Shown: positions 27,452-36,537, numbered from the stretch's first letter. The stretch is DNA of 64,000 nt from Gemmatimonadota bacterium (GCA_016714015.1 JADJNZ010000002.1:124001-188000); one strand, 5' to 3'. Translations and numbers: made by a program. Notes: generated by a model not told the origin, from the sequence alone.

Positions 27452-28690
27452 TTGCCCTTCTTCGAAGCCGTCCGCCTCGCCCTCCAGACCATCAGGGTGC
27501 AGAAGCTCAAGAGCTTCTTCACCCTGATCGGCGTGATGATCGGCGTGATGTTCCTCATCGCCGTCGTCTCGATCGTCGAAGGGATGAGCGACTACGTCGA
27601 GAACGACTTCGCCGCGAAGATCATCGGCGTGAACACCTTCGACGTCCGCCAGCGCCCGAACTTCACGCCGAACCAGACCGAGGAGGAATGGCGCGCCTCG
27701 CTCCGGAACCCGCGGATCTACGAGACGGACGTCGACCTGGTGCGCGAGACGCTGCCGGACGGGTTCCGGGTCGCCGTGGTGAACCAGACGTTCATCAACG
27801 CCGTCACGCCGGGCATCCGCCCGCGGTCGGTGCAGGCGATCGCGACCGAGGCGTCGTACTTCGACATCAAGAAGTTCGAGATCACCAACGGCCGTGCCTT
27901 CGCCGCCCAGGAGGTGGAGACCGGCGCGCGCGTCGTGGTCGTCGGCTCCGAGGTGGCGAGCTACTACTGGGACGGGCTCGACCCGGTCGGGCGCACACTC
28001 CGCATCGGCGGCCAGCCGTACACGGTCATCGGCGTGATCGCCGAGCAAGGGTCGGTGTTCGGCTTCTCGATGGACCGGATGGCGATCGCGCCCTACACGT
28101 CGCCGCTCAGCCGGGCGATCCGGCCGCGCGGCGACTTCGGCACGATCACGGTGCAGGCCCCCGACCGCGCGCAGCTCGACATCGGGATGGAGATGGTGCA
28201 CGAGGCGATGCGCGGCTTCCGCCGCCTCGGGCCGGCCGAGAAGGACAACTTCGCGATCGAGACCTCCGACGCGGCGCTCAGCTTCTTCGACGAGCTCAAG
28301 GGGAAGCTGATCCTCTTCGGGACGGCGCTGCCGGCCATCGGGCTGGTGGTGGGGGCGCTCGTGATCATGAACATCATGCTCGTCGCGGTGGCCGAGCGCA
28401 CGCGCGAGATCGGCGTCCGGAAGGCGCTCGGCGCGCGCCGGCAGGACATCATCGCGCAGTTCCTCGTCGAGGCAGCGACGCTCTCGGTGCTCGGCGCGGC
28501 GATCGGCGCGGGGCTGGGCGTCGGCCTGGCGATGCTCATCGCCGCCGTGACGCCGCTCCCGGCGTCGGTCGCGCCCTGGTCCCTCGTCTTCGCGCTCGTG
28601 GTGGGCGCGGGCGTCGGGATCGTCGCCGGCATCTACCCCGCGAGTCGCGCATCGCGCCTCGACCCGATCGCCGCATTGCGGCAGGAATGA
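27452..28690 (+). CDS. FtsX/MacB-type permease A2
   Basis: 412 residues starting at TTG 27452 (MPFFEAVRLALQTIRVQKLK), nearly identical to A1 over its first 45 residues. The periplasmic domain has diverged much more (KIIGVNTFDVRQRPNFTPNQ onward). Coupling motif ERTREIGVRKALGARRQDI and ending ASRLDPIAALRQE. The N-terminal identity with A1 indicates duplication. The periplasmic divergence suggests different substrates or adaptor contacts. Confidence 0.87.
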   Translation: MPFFEAVRLALQTIRVQKLKSFFTLIGVMIGVMFLIAVVSIVEGMSDYVENDFAAKIIGVNTFDVRQRPNFTPNQTEEEWRASLRNPRIYETDVDLVRETLPDGFRVAVVNQTFINAVTPGIRPRSVQAIATEASYFDIKKFEITNGRAFAAQEVETGARVVVVGSEVASYYWDGLDPVGRTLRIGGQPYTVIGVIAEQGSVFGFSMDRMAIAPYTSPLSRAIRPRGDFGTITVQAPDRAQLDIGMEMVHEAMRGFRRLGPAEKDNFAIETSDAALSFFDELKGKLILFGTALPAIGLVVGALVIMNIMLVAVAERTREIGVRKALGARRQDIIAQFLVEAATLSVLGAAIGAGLGVGLAMLIAAVTPLPASVAPWSLVFALVVGAGVGIVAGIYPASRASRLDPIAALRQE

Positions 28691-28693
28691 GCG

Positions 28694-29959
28694 ATGCGCC
28701 TCTGGGATAGGTTCCTCATGACGCTCGAGGGCGCGTACATCGCCCTCGACTCGCTGCGCGCCAACAAGGTCCGCGCCGCCCTGACCATCTCCGGCGTCGC
28801 GGTCGGCGTGTTCGTGGTCGTCGCGATGGGCGCGACGGTGCACGGGATCCGCCAGTCGTTCCAGCAGGACATGGACGAGTTCGGGACGTCGACCTTCCAG
28901 GTGCGCCGCTCGAACCCCGGCTTCAACAACTGCAATCCGACGAACGAGAACTGCCCCGAGCGCCGCTTCCCCGGGATCACGCTCGCGGAGTGGAAGGCGG
29001 TCCAGCGCCTGCCCGAAGTGGACCACGCGATGGCGTGGCTCTTCGGCGCGAGCACCGTGACCTATTTCGACCGCGTGGTGAAGGGCGTCGGCTACGACGC
29101 CCAGAGCACCGAGTGGATCTACACCGATCAGGCCGACATCTTCCCTGGCCGCACCTTCACCGCGGCGGAACATGACGCAGCGGCGCAGGTGACGCTGGTG
29201 AACAAGAAGCTGGCCGAGGACCTCTTCGGCGACTCCGACCCGATCGGCAAGGAGATCGACCTCGGCGGGACCCGCTTCCAGGTGATCGGCGTCTTCGACA
29301 CGAAGGCGGGCTTCCTCAAGTCGCTCGATGGCCGCGGGCCGGACACCCCGCGGATGATCATCCCGATGATGACCGCCTATCGCCGGCTGGACGTCTGGCG
29401 GCGTTCGATGATGCTGATGGTGAAGCCGAAGCCCGACGTGCCGCGCGACGCGGCGATGGACGCCGTGACGGCGACGCTGCGCGGGATGCGCGGCCTCCGG
29501 CCGCGCGAGATCAACAGCTTCTTCCTCGTCGGGCAGGACAAGATGATGGAGACCTTCGACTCCCTCTTCGGCGCGATCTTCATGGTCGGCCTCGGGCTCT
29601 CGGCGGTCGGCCTCATGGTCGGCGGCGTGGGGGTGGTGGCGATCATGATGATCTCGGTCACCGAGCGGACGCGGGAGATCGGGGTGCGGAAGGCGCTCGG
29701 CGCGACCCGCGGGACGATCCTCTGGCAGTTCCTCGTGGAAGCGATGACGCTGACGAGCCTCGGCGCGGGGATCGGCCTGCTGGTCGGCGCGGGACTGGCC
29801 TGGATCATCCGGTCGACCACGCCCGTCCCGGCATCGGTGCCGTTCAGCGCCGTGGTGCTCTCCCTCCTCGGCGCCGTGCTGACCGGGGTGGTGTTCGGGA
29901 TGCTGCCTGCCACGCGCGCGTCCAAGCTCGACCCCGTCGAGGCCTTGCGGCACGAGTAG
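28694..29959 (+). CDS. FtsX/MacB-type permease B2
   Basis: 421 residues of the B type (LEGAYIALDSLRANKVRAAL, then TISGVAVGVFVVVAMGATV). It has a two-cysteine loop (CNPTNENC) at the same place as in B1. Coupling motif ERTREIGVRKALGATRGTI and ending ASKLDPVEALRHE. The start is 3 bases after A2, again making a tight A/B pair. Confidence 0.88.
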   Translation: MRLWDRFLMTLEGAYIALDSLRANKVRAALTISGVAVGVFVVVAMGATVHGIRQSFQQDMDEFGTSTFQVRRSNPGFNNCNPTNENCPERRFPGITLAEWKAVQRLPEVDHAMAWLFGASTVTYFDRVVKGVGYDAQSTEWIYTDQADIFPGRTFTAAEHDAAAQVTLVNKKLAEDLFGDSDPIGKEIDLGGTRFQVIGVFDTKAGFLKSLDGRGPDTPRMIIPMMTAYRRLDVWRRSMMLMVKPKPDVPRDAAMDAVTATLRGMRGLRPREINSFFLVGQDKMMETFDSLFGAIFMVGLGLSAVGLMVGGVGVVAIMMISVTERTREIGVRKALGATRGTILWQFLVEAMTLTSLGAGIGLLVGAGLAWIIRSTTPVPASVPFSAVVLSLLGAVLTGVVFGMLPATRASKLDPVEALRHE

Positions 29960-29968
29960 GTTTCGGGG

Positions 29969-31210
29969 GTGCGCACCTCCGACGTCCTCGGCATCGCCTT
30001 CGCGCAGATCCGTGGCAACCCGCTGCGGAGCTTCTTCACGCTCCTCGGGATCATCGTCTCGGTCGCGTTCCTCGTCGCGGTCGTGGCGATCATCCAGGGG
30101 ATGAACGCGTACGTGAAGGAGAACATCGCCGACGCGATGGTCGGCGCGAACACCTTCCAGGTCCGCCGCACCCCCATCCAGGTGGGGATGATCGACGACG
30201 AGCTCATGTCGCGCATCCGGCGGCGGCCGCGCATCTCGGAGGCGGATGCCGCGACCGTGAAGGCCGCCTTCCCCGACGCCGTCGCCGTCTCGCGCCAGTC
30301 CGGCTGGCCCACACCGATGACCGAGGTCCAGTGGCGCGGGCGCGCGGTCGGCTCGATCATGGTCTTCGGGATTACGCCGGACTACCAGGTCGTGCAGGAC
30401 TATCGCGTCATGAAGGGCCGTGCGCTCTCCGACGTGGACGTCACGCAGCGGATGCCGGTGGTGGTGCTGGGGGCGGAAGTCGCGGAGAAGCTCTTCGAGT
30501 CGGTGGACCCGATCGGGCAGGAGGTGCGCGTCGCCGGCGAGCGCATGACGGTGATCGGCGTCAACGAGACCAAGGGTCGCGTGCTCGGCCAGTCGTTCGA
30601 CGCCTACGCGCTGCTCCCGATCACGCGCTTCGAGATGCGCTACGGGCGCCGTCTCACGACGACGGTCTCGGTGAAGGTGGCCGACAGCTCGGACGTCGCG
30701 ACGATGATGGGGCGGGCCGAGGAGGCGATGCGCGTCGCGCACGGGCTGCGGCCGACGCAGGAGAACGACTTCTCGGTCGAGACCGCCGACGCGCTCGTGA
30801 ACTTCTGGAAGCAGCTCACGGCGGTCCTCTTCGCGGTGATCCCCGCGGTCGTGGCGATCGGCGTCGTGGTGGGCGGCATCGTGATCATGAACATCATGCT
30901 CATGGCGGTGAACGAACGCACGCGCGAGATCGGCATCCGGAAGGCGGTCGGCGCGCGCGCGCGCGACATCGAGCGGCAGTTCCTCGCCGAGACGATCATG
31001 CTCTCGGCGCTCGGCGGCTTGATCGGCGTGCTCTCCGGGTGGGCGTTCGCCTTCTTGATCTCGGTGGTGTCGCCGTTGCCGGCGCGGATCAGCTGGTGGT
31101 CGGTGGGGCTGGCGCTCGCGCTGGGCGCCGGGATCGGCGTGATCTTCGGCGTCTACCCGGCGCGGCGCGCGGCGCGGCTGGACCCGATCACCGCCATGCG
31201 GTCGGAGTGA
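29969..31210 (+). CDS. FtsX/MacB-type permease A3
   Basis: 413 residues, GTG start 9 bases after B2. It is the most divergent A-type member: N-terminus DVLGIAFAQIRGNPLRSFF, then TLLGIIVSVAFLVAVVAII. Coupling motif ERTREIGIRKAVGARARDI and ending AARLDPITAMRSE. No cysteine loop. Keeps the four-helix layout and a periplasmic domain of normal size. Confidence 0.87.
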   Translation: MRTSDVLGIAFAQIRGNPLRSFFTLLGIIVSVAFLVAVVAIIQGMNAYVKENIADAMVGANTFQVRRTPIQVGMIDDELMSRIRRRPRISEADAATVKAAFPDAVAVSRQSGWPTPMTEVQWRGRAVGSIMVFGITPDYQVVQDYRVMKGRALSDVDVTQRMPVVVLGAEVAEKLFESVDPIGQEVRVAGERMTVIGVNETKGRVLGQSFDAYALLPITRFEMRYGRRLTTTVSVKVADSSDVATMMGRAEEAMRVAHGLRPTQENDFSVETADALVNFWKQLTAVLFAVIPAVVAIGVVVGGIVIMNIMLMAVNERTREIGIRKAVGARARDIERQFLAETIMLSALGGLIGVLSGWAFAFLISVVSPLPARISWWSVGLALALGAGIGVIFGVYPARRAARLDPITAMRSE

Positions 31211-31214
31211 GCCG

Positions 31215-32468
31215 GTGAAGCTCCTCGGCGTCCTCGACCAGTACAAGGAGAACCTGCGCATCGCGATGGACACGCTGCGCGTCTCGAAGCTGCGCTCCGC
31301 GCTGACCATCCTCGGCGTGGTGATCGGCGTCGCGACAGTGATGACGATGGCCTCGCTGGTGGAGGGATTGCGGTCGCAGATCATCCGGACGGTGGAGATC
31401 GCGGGACCGACCACCTTCTACGTGCTCAAGGCGTACTCGAGCACGCCGGTGAACCCGCAGAACCCGCCGGCGTGGATCCGCATCCGGCCCGACCTGGCGA
31501 CGGACGAGGCCGAACTCGTGCGCCGGCTCCCGGAGACGCAGTATGCGGCGCTCTGGGGCCAGACGCTGGCGCGCATCTCCTTCGAGGGGGAACGGACGCA
31601 GCCGACGTCCATCTTCGGCGCGGATGCGGGGTTCACCGTCGTGCAGGGGGGCGAGCTCAGCGAGGGCCGCTGGTTCACGCGCAACGAGGTGAGTTCGGGC
31701 GCGAGCGTGATCGTCGTGCAGGACGCCATCGCGCGACGCCTCTTCGGCCGCGTGAGCCCGCTCGACAAGACGGTGCTCGTCGGCGGCCGCCCCTTCCAGG
31801 TGGTGGGGCTCTACCAGCCGCCCGAGAACATCTTCGCGCCGCAGGGCTCGGAGACGGGGGCGATCATCCCCTACCGCGCGCTCGACGCGCAGTTCCAGTT
31901 CGACAAGACCAACGGCCTCTGGATCCCGGTGAAGCCGCGCCCGGGCGTCACCGTCGCCGCGGCGCAGGAGGCGGTGACGATCGCGCTCCGCGAACATCGC
32001 AAGCTCCGCCCCTCGCAGCGCAACAGCTTCGACCTCGTGACGCAGGACCAGATCCTCGAGATCTTCAACCAGCTCACCGGGGTCTTCTTCGTGGTGATGA
32101 TCGTGCTCGCGTCGGTGGCGCTCCTCGTGGGCGGCATCGGCGTGATGGCGATCATGATGGTGTCGGTGACCGACCGCACGCGCGAGATCGGGATCCGCAA
32201 GGCGCTCGGCGCGACGCGAGGGGACATCGCGGTGCAGTTCCTCATCGAGGCGGCCACGCTCACCGGGATCGGCGGCGTGATCGGCATCGTGATCGGCCTC
32301 GGCGCCGGCGAGCTGGTGACGACGCTGCTGGGGATCGATGCGTCGCCGCCGCTGGGACTCACGCTCATCGCGGTCGGCGTGAGCGTGGGGATCGGGATCG
32401 TGTTCGGCGTGATCCCGGCGCAGCGGGCGGCGCGGCTCGATCCGATCGAGGCGTTGCGCTACGAGTGA
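31215..32468 (+). CDS. FtsX/MacB-type permease B3
   Basis: 417 residues, GTG start 4 bases after A3. B-type N-terminus (YKENLRIAMDTLRVSKLRSA, then LTILGVVIGVATVMTMASLV). The two-cysteine loop of B1 and B2 is replaced by a cysteine-free proline-rich stretch (TPVNPQNPPAWIRIRP). Coupling motif DRTREIGIRKALGATRGDI and ending AARLDPIEALRYE. Last gene of the operon; its stop is 9 bases from the convergent DsrE-like gene. Confidence 0.88.
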   Translation: MKLLGVLDQYKENLRIAMDTLRVSKLRSALTILGVVIGVATVMTMASLVEGLRSQIIRTVEIAGPTTFYVLKAYSSTPVNPQNPPAWIRIRPDLATDEAELVRRLPETQYAALWGQTLARISFEGERTQPTSIFGADAGFTVVQGGELSEGRWFTRNEVSSGASVIVVQDAIARRLFGRVSPLDKTVLVGGRPFQVVGLYQPPENIFAPQGSETGAIIPYRALDAQFQFDKTNGLWIPVKPRPGVTVAAAQEAVTIALREHRKLRPSQRNSFDLVTQDQILEIFNQLTGVFFVVMIVLASVALLVGGIGVMAIMMVSVTDRTREIGIRKALGATRGDIAVQFLIEAATLTGIGGVIGIVIGLGAGELVTTLLGIDASPPLGLTLIAVGVSVGIGIVFGVIPAQRAARLDPIEALRYE

Positions 32469-32477
32469 TGGCGTGCC

Positions 32478-33134
32478 TTACGGCACCGCCATGTACGGCA
32501 CGCCCCGCGTTCCCGCGCGGCTCACCGCGACGATCATCGCCGGCGTGACCACCACGCCCGGGAGCACATTGGCGACGAGCTCCGCATGCGTCGCGTTCGC
32601 GTTCCCCGTGGCGCCCGCGAGCTCACGCCCGAGCCGCATGAGCGAGCGGTTGCAGGCGAGGAACTGGACCCCACGCTTCGCGAGGGCCTCCACCGTGAAC
32701 GGCGCGCCGGCGCGGAACGTGTTGGCCGTCGCCGCGTTCCCCTGCGCATCCTTGACGCCGTACTTCGCGCCGAGCCCGTGCTTGGCCCACATCGCGTCGT
32801 TGAGGATGAACACCAGCGCACCGGAGTGCGTCCCGACCGCGCACCCCACACGACCGTCGGGGATCTGGTAGTCCTGATTCAGGACGTCGATGAAGTTCAG
32901 CGCGCGCCGGAGCCCGAGGCCGTCCGCCACGCTCCCGGCCTCGATGATGATCTTGTGCTCGCGGTTCGCGATCATCTCGAGCCAGCGCTCATCGGGCCAG
33001 AAGGCCGGGGCGGGCTCCGCCGCCGGCTCTGGTGCCGACTCCGGCCGGACCGCCGCGGCGAGCGTGGCGGGCGCACTGCCAACGGCGAGCAGTGCGGCGA
33101 GGCGGGACAGGAACGAGCGACGCGGCGTGGACAT
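32478..33134 (-). CDS. Tat-exported DsrE/DsrF-like protein
   Basis: 218 residues. The N-terminus has a twin-arginine signal (STPRRSFLSRLAALLAVG). The mature part is a DsrE-like alpha/beta domain: HKIIIEAGSVADGLGLRRAL, VGCAVGTHSGALVFILND, and RGVQFLACNRSLMRLGREL with a conserved-looking cysteine in ACN. DsrE-type proteins carry or sense sulfur; these exported ones are uncharacterised. Tat export implies folding before transport. It follows the nitroreductase gene by 17 bases in the same direction, so they may form an operon. Confidence 0.8.
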   Translation of the reverse strand: MSTPRRSFLSRLAALLAVGSAPATLAAAVRPESAPEPAAEPAPAFWPDERWLEMIANREHKIIIEAGSVADGLGLRRALNFIDVLNQDYQIPDGRVGCAVGTHSGALVFILNDAMWAKHGLGAKYGVKDAQGNAATANTFRAGAPFTVEALAKRGVQFLACNRSLMRLGRELAGATGNANATHAELVANVLPGVVVTPAMIVAVSRAGTRGVPYMAVP

Positions 33135-33151
33135 GTGATCCTCCTGGGATC

Positions 33152-33820
33152 TCAGCGGAAGGTGGCGATGGCGTCGAGCGGCTTCTTGGCGATCACGGGC
33201 ACCTGCGCGCCGTCGGCCGGATGGCCGACGACGAGCAGCAGGAACGGCTTCTCGGACGGCGGACGCTCGAGGATCCGCTGGAGGAATCCCATCGGGCTCG
33301 GCGTGTGCGTGAGGGTGGCGAGGCCGGCATGGTGCAGCGCGGCGATGAGGAAACCCGTCGCGATGCCGACCGACTCCGGCACGTAGTAGTTGGTGCGGCG
33401 CGCGCCATTCGGCAACTGGCGCCACTTCTCGGCGAAGATGGCGATGAGCCACGGCGCACGCTCGAGGAAGGGCTTGTCGGCGTCGGTGCCGAGCGGCGCG
33501 AGGTCCTCGATCCACTCCGGGGTGGCACGGGACGAATAGAACTCCCGTTCCTCCTCCTCGGCGGCGAGCCGGATGGCGCGCTTGAGCTCCGGGTCCTGCA
33601 CGGCGACGAAGTGCCAGGGCTGGAGATTCGCGCCGTTCGGCGCGCCGCCGGCCGCGACGATGGCCTGCTCGATGATCGCGCGGTCGACGGGGCGGTCGGA
33701 GAAGTCGCGCACCGTCCTGCGCCGTCGGATCCCGGTGGTGAACTCCTGGATGCGCACGAGTCGCTCGGCGTCGGGATACTCCGGGAGCGGGGCCAGCGGT
33801 TCGGTCGGGTGCGACGTCAT
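33152..33820 (-). CDS. Nitroreductase-family FMN enzyme (iodotyrosine deiodinase-like)
   Basis: 222-residue flavin enzyme. FMN-binding motifs are RRRRTVRDFSDRPVDRAIIE and GGAPNGANLQPWHFVAV; the segments NYYVPESVGIATGFLIAALH and LATLTHTPSPMGFLQRIL are typical of the iodotyrosine-deiodinase-like branch. The bacterial substrate is usually unknown; reductive dehalogenation or nitro reduction is possible. Start ATG 33820 chosen because the sequence before it is out of family. Divergent from the helicase gene. Confidence 0.88.
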   Translation of the reverse strand: MTSHPTEPLAPLPEYPDAERLVRIQEFTTGIRRRRTVRDFSDRPVDRAIIEQAIVAAGGAPNGANLQPWHFVAVQDPELKRAIRLAAEEEEREFYSSRATPEWIEDLAPLGTDADKPFLERAPWLIAIFAEKWRQLPNGARRTNYYVPESVGIATGFLIAALHHAGLATLTHTPSPMGFLQRILERPPSEKPFLLLVVGHPADGAQVPVIAKKPLDAIATFR

Positions 33821-33869
33821 GGGAGCGATCCGGAGGGGGCGAACCCTGTGAGCGGAGCCTGCACGGGAG

Positions 33870-33875
33870 TAGCTT
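33870..33875 (+). promoter_or_regulatory. -10 element (TAGCTT) for the DEAD-box helicase
   Basis: TAGCTT ends 12 bases before ATG 33888, which gives a leader of only about 5 bases. Confidence 0.45.
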
Positions 33876-33887
33876 ACACCCATCCCA

Positions 33888-35384
33888 ATGACATTCGACA
33901 CCCTCGGCCTGGACCCCGCCCTCCTGCGCGCGGTCCGAGAACTCGGCTGGCCCAAGCCGACCGACATCCAACGCGACGCGATCCCGCCGGCCCGCGAGGG
34001 GAAGGACCTCCTCGCCTGCGCGATGACCGGCAGCGGCAAGACGGCGGCCTTCCTGCTCCCCGTGCTGCACCGGCTGCACGACGCCCCGACGCGCGCCACC
34101 CGCGCGCTGGTGCTCGCGCCCACGCGTGAGCTCGCCGCGCAGGTGCACGCCGACCTCACGGAGCTGGCGAAGCACACCCGCGTCCGCGGCGCGGCCATCT
34201 TCGGCGGGGTCGGGATGGGACCGCAGGAAGCGGCCTTCCGCGCGCAGACGGACATCATCATCGCCACGCCGGGCCGCCTGCTCGACCACATGTCGCAGCC
34301 CGGCCGCTACGTGAACTTCAGCGCGCTCGAGGTGCTCATCCTCGACGAGGCCGACCGGATGCTCGACATGGGCTTCCTGCCGGACATCAAGCGCGTCCTC
34401 GCGCAGCTGCCGGCCAAGCGGCAGACGCTCTTCTTCAGCGCCACGATGCCGAAGCCGATCGTCGAGCTCTCGCGCGCGATGCTCAAGGACCCGGTGCGCA
34501 TCAACGTCGAGCGCGTCTCGGTGCCGGCGAGCGGCATCGAGCAGGCGCTGTGGCCGGTGTCCGAAGCGCTCAAGGCCGACCTCTTCATCGCCCTGCTCCG
34601 CGCGAACGTCATCGGCAACGTCATCTGCTTCACGCGCACCAAGCACCGGGCCAACCGCCTCGCCGACGTCCTCACGCACGCCGGGATCCCGAACGCGAAG
34701 ATCCACGGCAACCGCAGCCAGAACCAGCGGACCGAGGCGCTCGGCGACTTCAAGAGCGGCAAGGTGCGGGTGCTCGTCGCCACGGACATCGTGGCGCGCG
34801 GGATCGACGTGGAGGCGCTCGAACACGTGGTGAACTTCGACGTCCCGCACATGCCCGAGGACTACATCCACCGGGTGGGGCGCACCGCGCGCGCCGAGGC
34901 GACGGGCGAGGCGTTCACGCTCGTCTCGCCGGACGAGGAAGGCGACCTGCGGCAGATCGAGAAGGCGATCGGGCGGAAGCTGCCGCGCCGGACCTTGCCG
35001 GACTTCAACTACAAGCATGTGCCGCAGGAGCGCCTGGAGATCCCGCTGGCCGAACGCATCGCGGCGATCAGGGCGCGGAAGGCCGAGGATCGCGCTCGGG
35101 CGAAGGCGAAGCTGGAGCGGCGCGAGGCGGCGACGCGGGGAGAATCGCCGCGGTCAGGTGGTGGCGGGAGCCGCGGGCCGAGTGCCGGTGGCAGCAGCCG
35201 CGGGCCGAGTGCCGGTGGCAGCAGCCGCGGGCCGAGCGCCGGTGGTGGGAGCCGCGGCCCAAGTGCCGCAGACCCTCGGGGAGGCAACGGCCCCGGAAAC
35301 GGCCCCGGCGGCGGCCCGCGGCGGCGGCGAGGTGGAGGCGGCCGAGGGCGCGGCCCGGGTGGCAGCGGCGGCGGCCCGCGCTAA
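33888..35384 (+). CDS. rhlE: DEAD-box RNA helicase (RhlE-like)
   Basis: 498-residue ATP-dependent RNA helicase. Motifs in order: Q-motif (GWPKPTDIQRDAIP), Walker A AMTGSGKT, PTRELA, TPGRLLD, DEADRMLDMGF, SAT, then FTRTKHRANRL, VATDIVARGID and HRVGRTAR. The C-terminal 100 residues are a basic linker followed by an unstructured Gly/Arg/Ser/Pro tail with four 9-residue repeats of the type GGGSRGPSA, ending in RGG-like runs that probably bind RNA. Promoter TAGCTT lies close upstream. Confidence 0.93.
   Translation: MTFDTLGLDPALLRAVRELGWPKPTDIQRDAIPPAREGKDLLACAMTGSGKTAAFLLPVLHRLHDAPTRATRALVLAPTRELAAQVHADLTELAKHTRVRGAAIFGGVGMGPQEAAFRAQTDIIIATPGRLLDHMSQPGRYVNFSALEVLILDEADRMLDMGFLPDIKRVLAQLPAKRQTLFFSATMPKPIVELSRAMLKDPVRINVERVSVPASGIEQALWPVSEALKADLFIALLRANVIGNVICFTRTKHRANRLADVLTHAGIPNAKIHGNRSQNQRTEALGDFKSGKVRVLVATDIVARGIDVEALEHVVNFDVPHMPEDYIHRVGRTARAEATGEAFTLVSPDEEGDLRQIEKAIGRKLPRRTLPDFNYKHVPQERLEIPLAERIAAIRARKAEDRARAKAKLERREAATRGESPRSGGGGSRGPSAGGSSRGPSAGGSSRGPSAGGGSRGPSAADPRGGNGPGNGPGGGPRRRRGGGGRGRGPGGSGGGPR
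35160..35267 (+). repeat. Four 27-bp tandem repeats inside the helicase tail
   Basis: Units 35160-35186, 35187-35213, 35214-35240 and 35241-35267 differ by only a few bases; each encodes GG(G/S)SRGPSA. The multiple-of-three length keeps the frame, so copy number can vary without breaking the gene. Confidence 0.85.
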
Positions 35385-35465
35385 CGAACCTCGGGTCTGC
35401 TTCGTAGGTAGGATAGGCGCGGCGACGGGTGTCGCCCGCTGAAGGACCAACACTTCGGAGGCACG

Positions 35466-35876
35466 ATGCGCGGGATGCGGATGCTGGCAGCGGCGATGCT
35501 GGTGATGGTCGCCACGACGGCGCAGGCGCAGGGCGGCGGTCAGGGTGGCGGTGGCATGGGCCAGGGTGGCGGCATGGGTCAGGGTGGCGGCGCGGGCCGC
35601 ATGAACGAGATGCTCTTCAAGGACATCACGCTCTCGCCCGAGCAGAAGACCAAGGTCGACAGCATCCAGGCGGCGGCTCGCACGGCGACGCAGGCCATGA
35701 TGCAGGCCGGCGGCATGCAGGACCCGGCCAATCGCGAGAAGATGATGGCGATGCGCACCAAGCAGAACACCGACATCCGCGCGGTCCTCACGGCCGAGCA
35801 GCAGGTGACGTTCGACAAGAACCTGGCGGCGATGCCGCAGGGTGGCGGCCGCCGGCCGCCGCCGATCAAGCAGTAG
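35466..35876 (+). CDS. Spy/CpxP-like small periplasmic protein
   Basis: 136 residues: signal peptide (MLAAAMLVMVATTAQAQ), a Gly/Gln/Met-rich stretch (GGGQGGGGMGQGGGMGQ), then a helical domain with two LTxxQ-type motifs (ITLSPEQKTKV and VLTAEQQVTFD) as in Spy/CpxP envelope chaperones or metal-responsive proteins. The Met-rich part might bind metal. GGAGG lies 6-10 bases before the ATG, so this gene has a normal leader. Start at 35466 or Met 35475. Followed by a strong hairpin. Confidence 0.75.
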   Translation: MRGMRMLAAAMLVMVATTAQAQGGGQGGGGMGQGGGMGQGGGAGRMNEMLFKDITLSPEQKTKVDSIQAAARTATQAMMQAGGMQDPANREKMMAMRTKQNTDIRAVLTAEQQVTFDKNLAAMPQGGGRRPPPIKQ

Positions 35877-35894
35877 GGACCGGACGGGAACGAA

Positions 35895-35926
35895 GAAGGG
35901 GGCGCTCCGATCGGGGCGCCCCCTTC
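35895..35926. terminator. Bidirectional terminator hairpin
   Basis: GAAGGGGGCGC (35895-35905) pairs with GCGCCCCCTTC (35916-35926). It lies between the convergent Spy-like and acetyltransferase genes, next to the stop codon of the latter, and can serve both. Confidence 0.75.
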
Positions 35927-35927
35927 G

Positions 35928-36497
35928 TCATTTCCGCGGATCGATCCGCAGGATCGCGTAGCTCTTGAGATCGCGCGGCGACCCATCCCGCCAGACCACG
36001 GCGCGATGCACGCCCTCCGCCGCCATCCCGACATTCTCCATCACCCGACCGCTCGCCGGATTCTCCAGGAAGTGGTGTGCCTCGACCCGATGCAGGTCGA
36101 GCACGTCGAAGGCGTACGCGACGACGCGCCGCGTGGCCTCGGTCGCATACTTCTGCCCCCACTCGGGCCGCGCGATCCAGTAGCCCACCTCGGCGCGCTT
36201 GTGGACGCGCGTGAGCTGCAGCCCGATGGCACCGACGAGCGCGCCGTCCTGCGTGCGCGTGACCGCCCAGGTGACCCGTTTCCCCGCCTCCCACGCGGGC
36301 GCCTGCGCGGCGATGAACTCCTCCGCGGCGCCCTCCGGGTAGGGATGCGGCACCGTGAGCGTGTTGCGCGCCACCGCGGCGTCGGCGAGGTAGCGCCGCA
36401 CGTCCGGGGCGTCCTCGAGCGTGAAAGGACGCAGGACGAGACGTTCCGTCCGCAGGACGTGCTGCGCGCCGGTGTATGGGGGGCCGGGATCGGTCAT
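35928..36497 (-). CDS. RimJ/RimL-type GNAT acetyltransferase
   Basis: 189 residues. N-terminal LRTERLVLRPFTLEDAPDV, acetyl-CoA site region RAEVGYWIARPEWGQKYATEA, and C-terminal VEAHHFLENPASGRVMENVG are typical of the family that acetylates protein N-termini (for example ribosomal proteins) or small molecules. Substrate unknown. Start ATG 36497; longer forms reach into the divergent bshB1 promoter region. Confidence 0.88.
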   Translation of the reverse strand: MTDPGPPYTGAQHVLRTERLVLRPFTLEDAPDVRRYLADAAVARNTLTVPHPYPEGAAEEFIAAQAPAWEAGKRVTWAVTRTQDGALVGAIGLQLTRVHKRAEVGYWIARPEWGQKYATEATRRVVAYAFDVLDLHRVEAHHFLENPASGRVMENVGMAAEGVHRAVVWRDGSPRDLKSYAILRIDPRK

Positions 36498-36537
36498 GAC
36501 CGGAATCTGGCGCGATGCGAGGGGTCGGCGACAGCCG

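Noticed and set aside
26057..31414. 1785-residue minus-strand reading frame opposite the permeases
   Set aside because: His/Arg/Asp/Gly-rich composition typical of an antisense frame in GC-rich DNA; all real motifs are on the plus strand.
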